Shown: positions 6,562-7,492 of the stretch, one piece after another
Numbering within the stretch: the first letter of the stretch is position 1
Layout of the letters: each line of letters begins with the position of its first letter
The notes under the pieces: model-generated
The model's database searches: none
Told to the model about the DNA's origin: nothing
Seen by the model: only the letters and a program-made list of their open reading frames with translations
Program-made: the position numbers and the translations under genes
Source of the DNA: Cryomorphaceae bacterium
GTDB taxonomy: Bacteria; Bacteroidota; Bacteroidia; Flavobacteriales; Crocinitomicaceae
Assembly (NCBI GenBank): GCA_021298235.1
Contig: JAJTDX010000097.1
Span: 1 to 7,492, forward strand
Length of the DNA: 7,492 nucleotides
Reading direction: 5' to 3'

Positions 6562-7479
6562 TTAAAAGTATCTTGGTGAGCCGTAGGCTCTATTCTTGCC
6601 AAAAATGTATGATAACATGATCTCATGAGAACCGAAATTTCTAACGGAACTCAATCCGTTAATCGGATAGTCAAATGAGTATCCAAACATTAAAGATTCC
6701 TTGATCTGATAAGCCGCGTTCACCCCAATAGATTCATTGTACCTGTACATCCCCCCGAACCATACTTTTCTGTACAGAAACAAGTTCGCATTCACATCTG
6801 CTGTAACGGGAGCACTGGAAACCACTTTAATCAAGACACTGGTTTTCAGATCAACAACTGAATTAATAGGAAAAACATACCCCCCGGTTAGGAAATAATG
6901 TCTCTTAAAATAAGAGCCGCTCAAAAGAACACTTCCATCATAAAGTTTTGCTTGTATCAACCTTGGAACGCTCAAGCCTACGTAAAATCTATTACTGTGA
7001 TAGTAAACTCCTGCTCCACAATTAAATTTAAACTGTGAAATGGAGGCAAGATACTGAGGATCCGTAGGATCAAGTGCGTACAATTGACTGTAATCCACTC
7101 CGATCTGATCGCCTCCTGCAGATACACCAAAATTCAATTTTCGCTCTTCCCCAAGTTGAAGCGTATACGAATAATCCAAAAATGCACTTGTTCTCGAACG
7201 CGCTCCTATTTTGTCATTACTCAAATGAACTCCCAAAGCCATATTTCGAAACTTAATTGGAGAATGAACCGAAATAAATTGACTCTGTGGTGCCCCCTTT
7301 ATTCCAACCCACTGACTTCTGGCTACTCCAACCACATTGATTTCCTGCTTACTTCCTGCATAGGCTGGATTGAAAAGTAACGGATTGAACATATACATAC
7401 TGCTTTGCTCATCCTGCTGCGCACCAAGTAGCAACGGATAAAAAAACAGAATAAAAAAACAATACTTTAAAAACTTCAT
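6562..7479 (-). CDS. PorP/SprF family type IX secretion outer-membrane protein (first of two)
   Basis: A 305-aa protein with a signal peptide (1-20, LLLGA|QQ) and nearly every family hallmark: MFNPLLFNPAYAG at 30-42, RSQWVGIKGAP at 54-64, HSPI at 72-75, LSNDKIG at 86-92, FGVSAGGDQIGVDYS at 117-131, YVGLSVPRL at 166-174, HYFLTGGYVFPI at 194-205 and GSHEIMLSYIFG at 283-294. This makes it a closer match to the textbook PorP/SprF pattern than the 343-aa paralogue at 838-1869. It is expected to form an outer-membrane barrel. PorP is reported to work with the peptidoglycan-binding PorE, and here a PorE-like gene follows 14 bases downstream. The start is supported by the signal peptide right after Met. 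Only 13 bases precede it in the window; one upstream frame ends at a TGA overlapping this ATG (ATGA), so a 4-base overlap with an upstream gene is possible. Confidence 0.94.
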   Translation of the reverse strand: MKFLKYCFFILFFYPLLLGAQQDEQSSMYMFNPLLFNPAYAGSKQEINVVGVARSQWVGIKGAPQSQFISVHSPIKFRNMALGVHLSNDKIGARSRTSAFLDYSYTLQLGEERKLNFGVSAGGDQIGVDYSQLYALDPTDPQYLASISQFKFNCGAGVYYHSNRFYVGLSVPRLIQAKLYDGSVLLSGSYFKRHYFLTGGYVFPINSVVDLKTSVLIKVVSSAPVTADVNANLFLYRKVWFGGMYRYNESIGVNAAYQIKESLMFGYSFDYPINGLSSVRNFGSHEIMLSYIFGKNRAYGSPRYF

Positions 7480-7492
7480 AATGGCATTAATT

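Overview
The window looks like a piece of a Bacteroidota (Bacteroidetes) chromosome, probably a gliding or otherwise type IX secretion (T9SS)-capable lineage. Four things point there: two PorP/SprF-family outer-membrane proteins, a large repeat protein ending in a gliding-motility-type (type B) C-terminal sorting domain, a PorE-like TPR/PD40/OmpA protein, and start codons preceded by AT-rich sequence without a recognisable Shine-Dalgarno box. I cannot name a genus. All genes lie on the minus strand, so transcription runs from 7492 towards 1.

Layout in transcription order: (1) 7479-6562, a PorP/SprF-like protein; (2) 6547-6116, a secreted TPR protein of 143 aa; (3) 6112-4430, a PD40 / carboxypeptidase-regulatory-like / OmpA protein of 560 aa without a signal peptide; (4) 4398-1873, an 841-aa secreted repeat protein with a type B sorting domain; (5) 1869-838, a second PorP/SprF-like protein; (6) 780 to beyond position 1, the N-terminal 260 residues of an exported TPR protein, open at the window edge. 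Gaps are 14, 3, 31, 3 and 57 bases, so the first five genes probably form one transcription unit. No stretch of more than 60 bases lacks a gene. I saw no RNA genes, mobile elements, CRISPR arrays or convincing terminators.

Expected cooperation: the adhesin-like repeat protein crosses the outer membrane through the T9SS, and its type B domain is expected to need a cognate SprF-like partner, here the gene that starts 3 bases after it. The PorE-like protein would tie an outer-membrane/periplasmic complex to peptidoglycan through its OmpA domain. The locus therefore reads as a dedicated surface-protein export/tethering module carrying its own copies of core-like T9SS parts.

The most striking feature is that genes 2 and 3 are in the same reading frame, separated only by one TAA and one CAG codon. 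Together they make the standard signal peptide-TPR-PD40-OmpA architecture of PorE-like proteins. A single in-frame stop therefore splits what is normally one protein and leaves the peptidoglycan-binding half without an export signal. The other notable features are the pairwise (A-A, B-B, C-C) repeat structure of the adhesin and the signal-peptide-bearing TPR gene that runs off the left edge.
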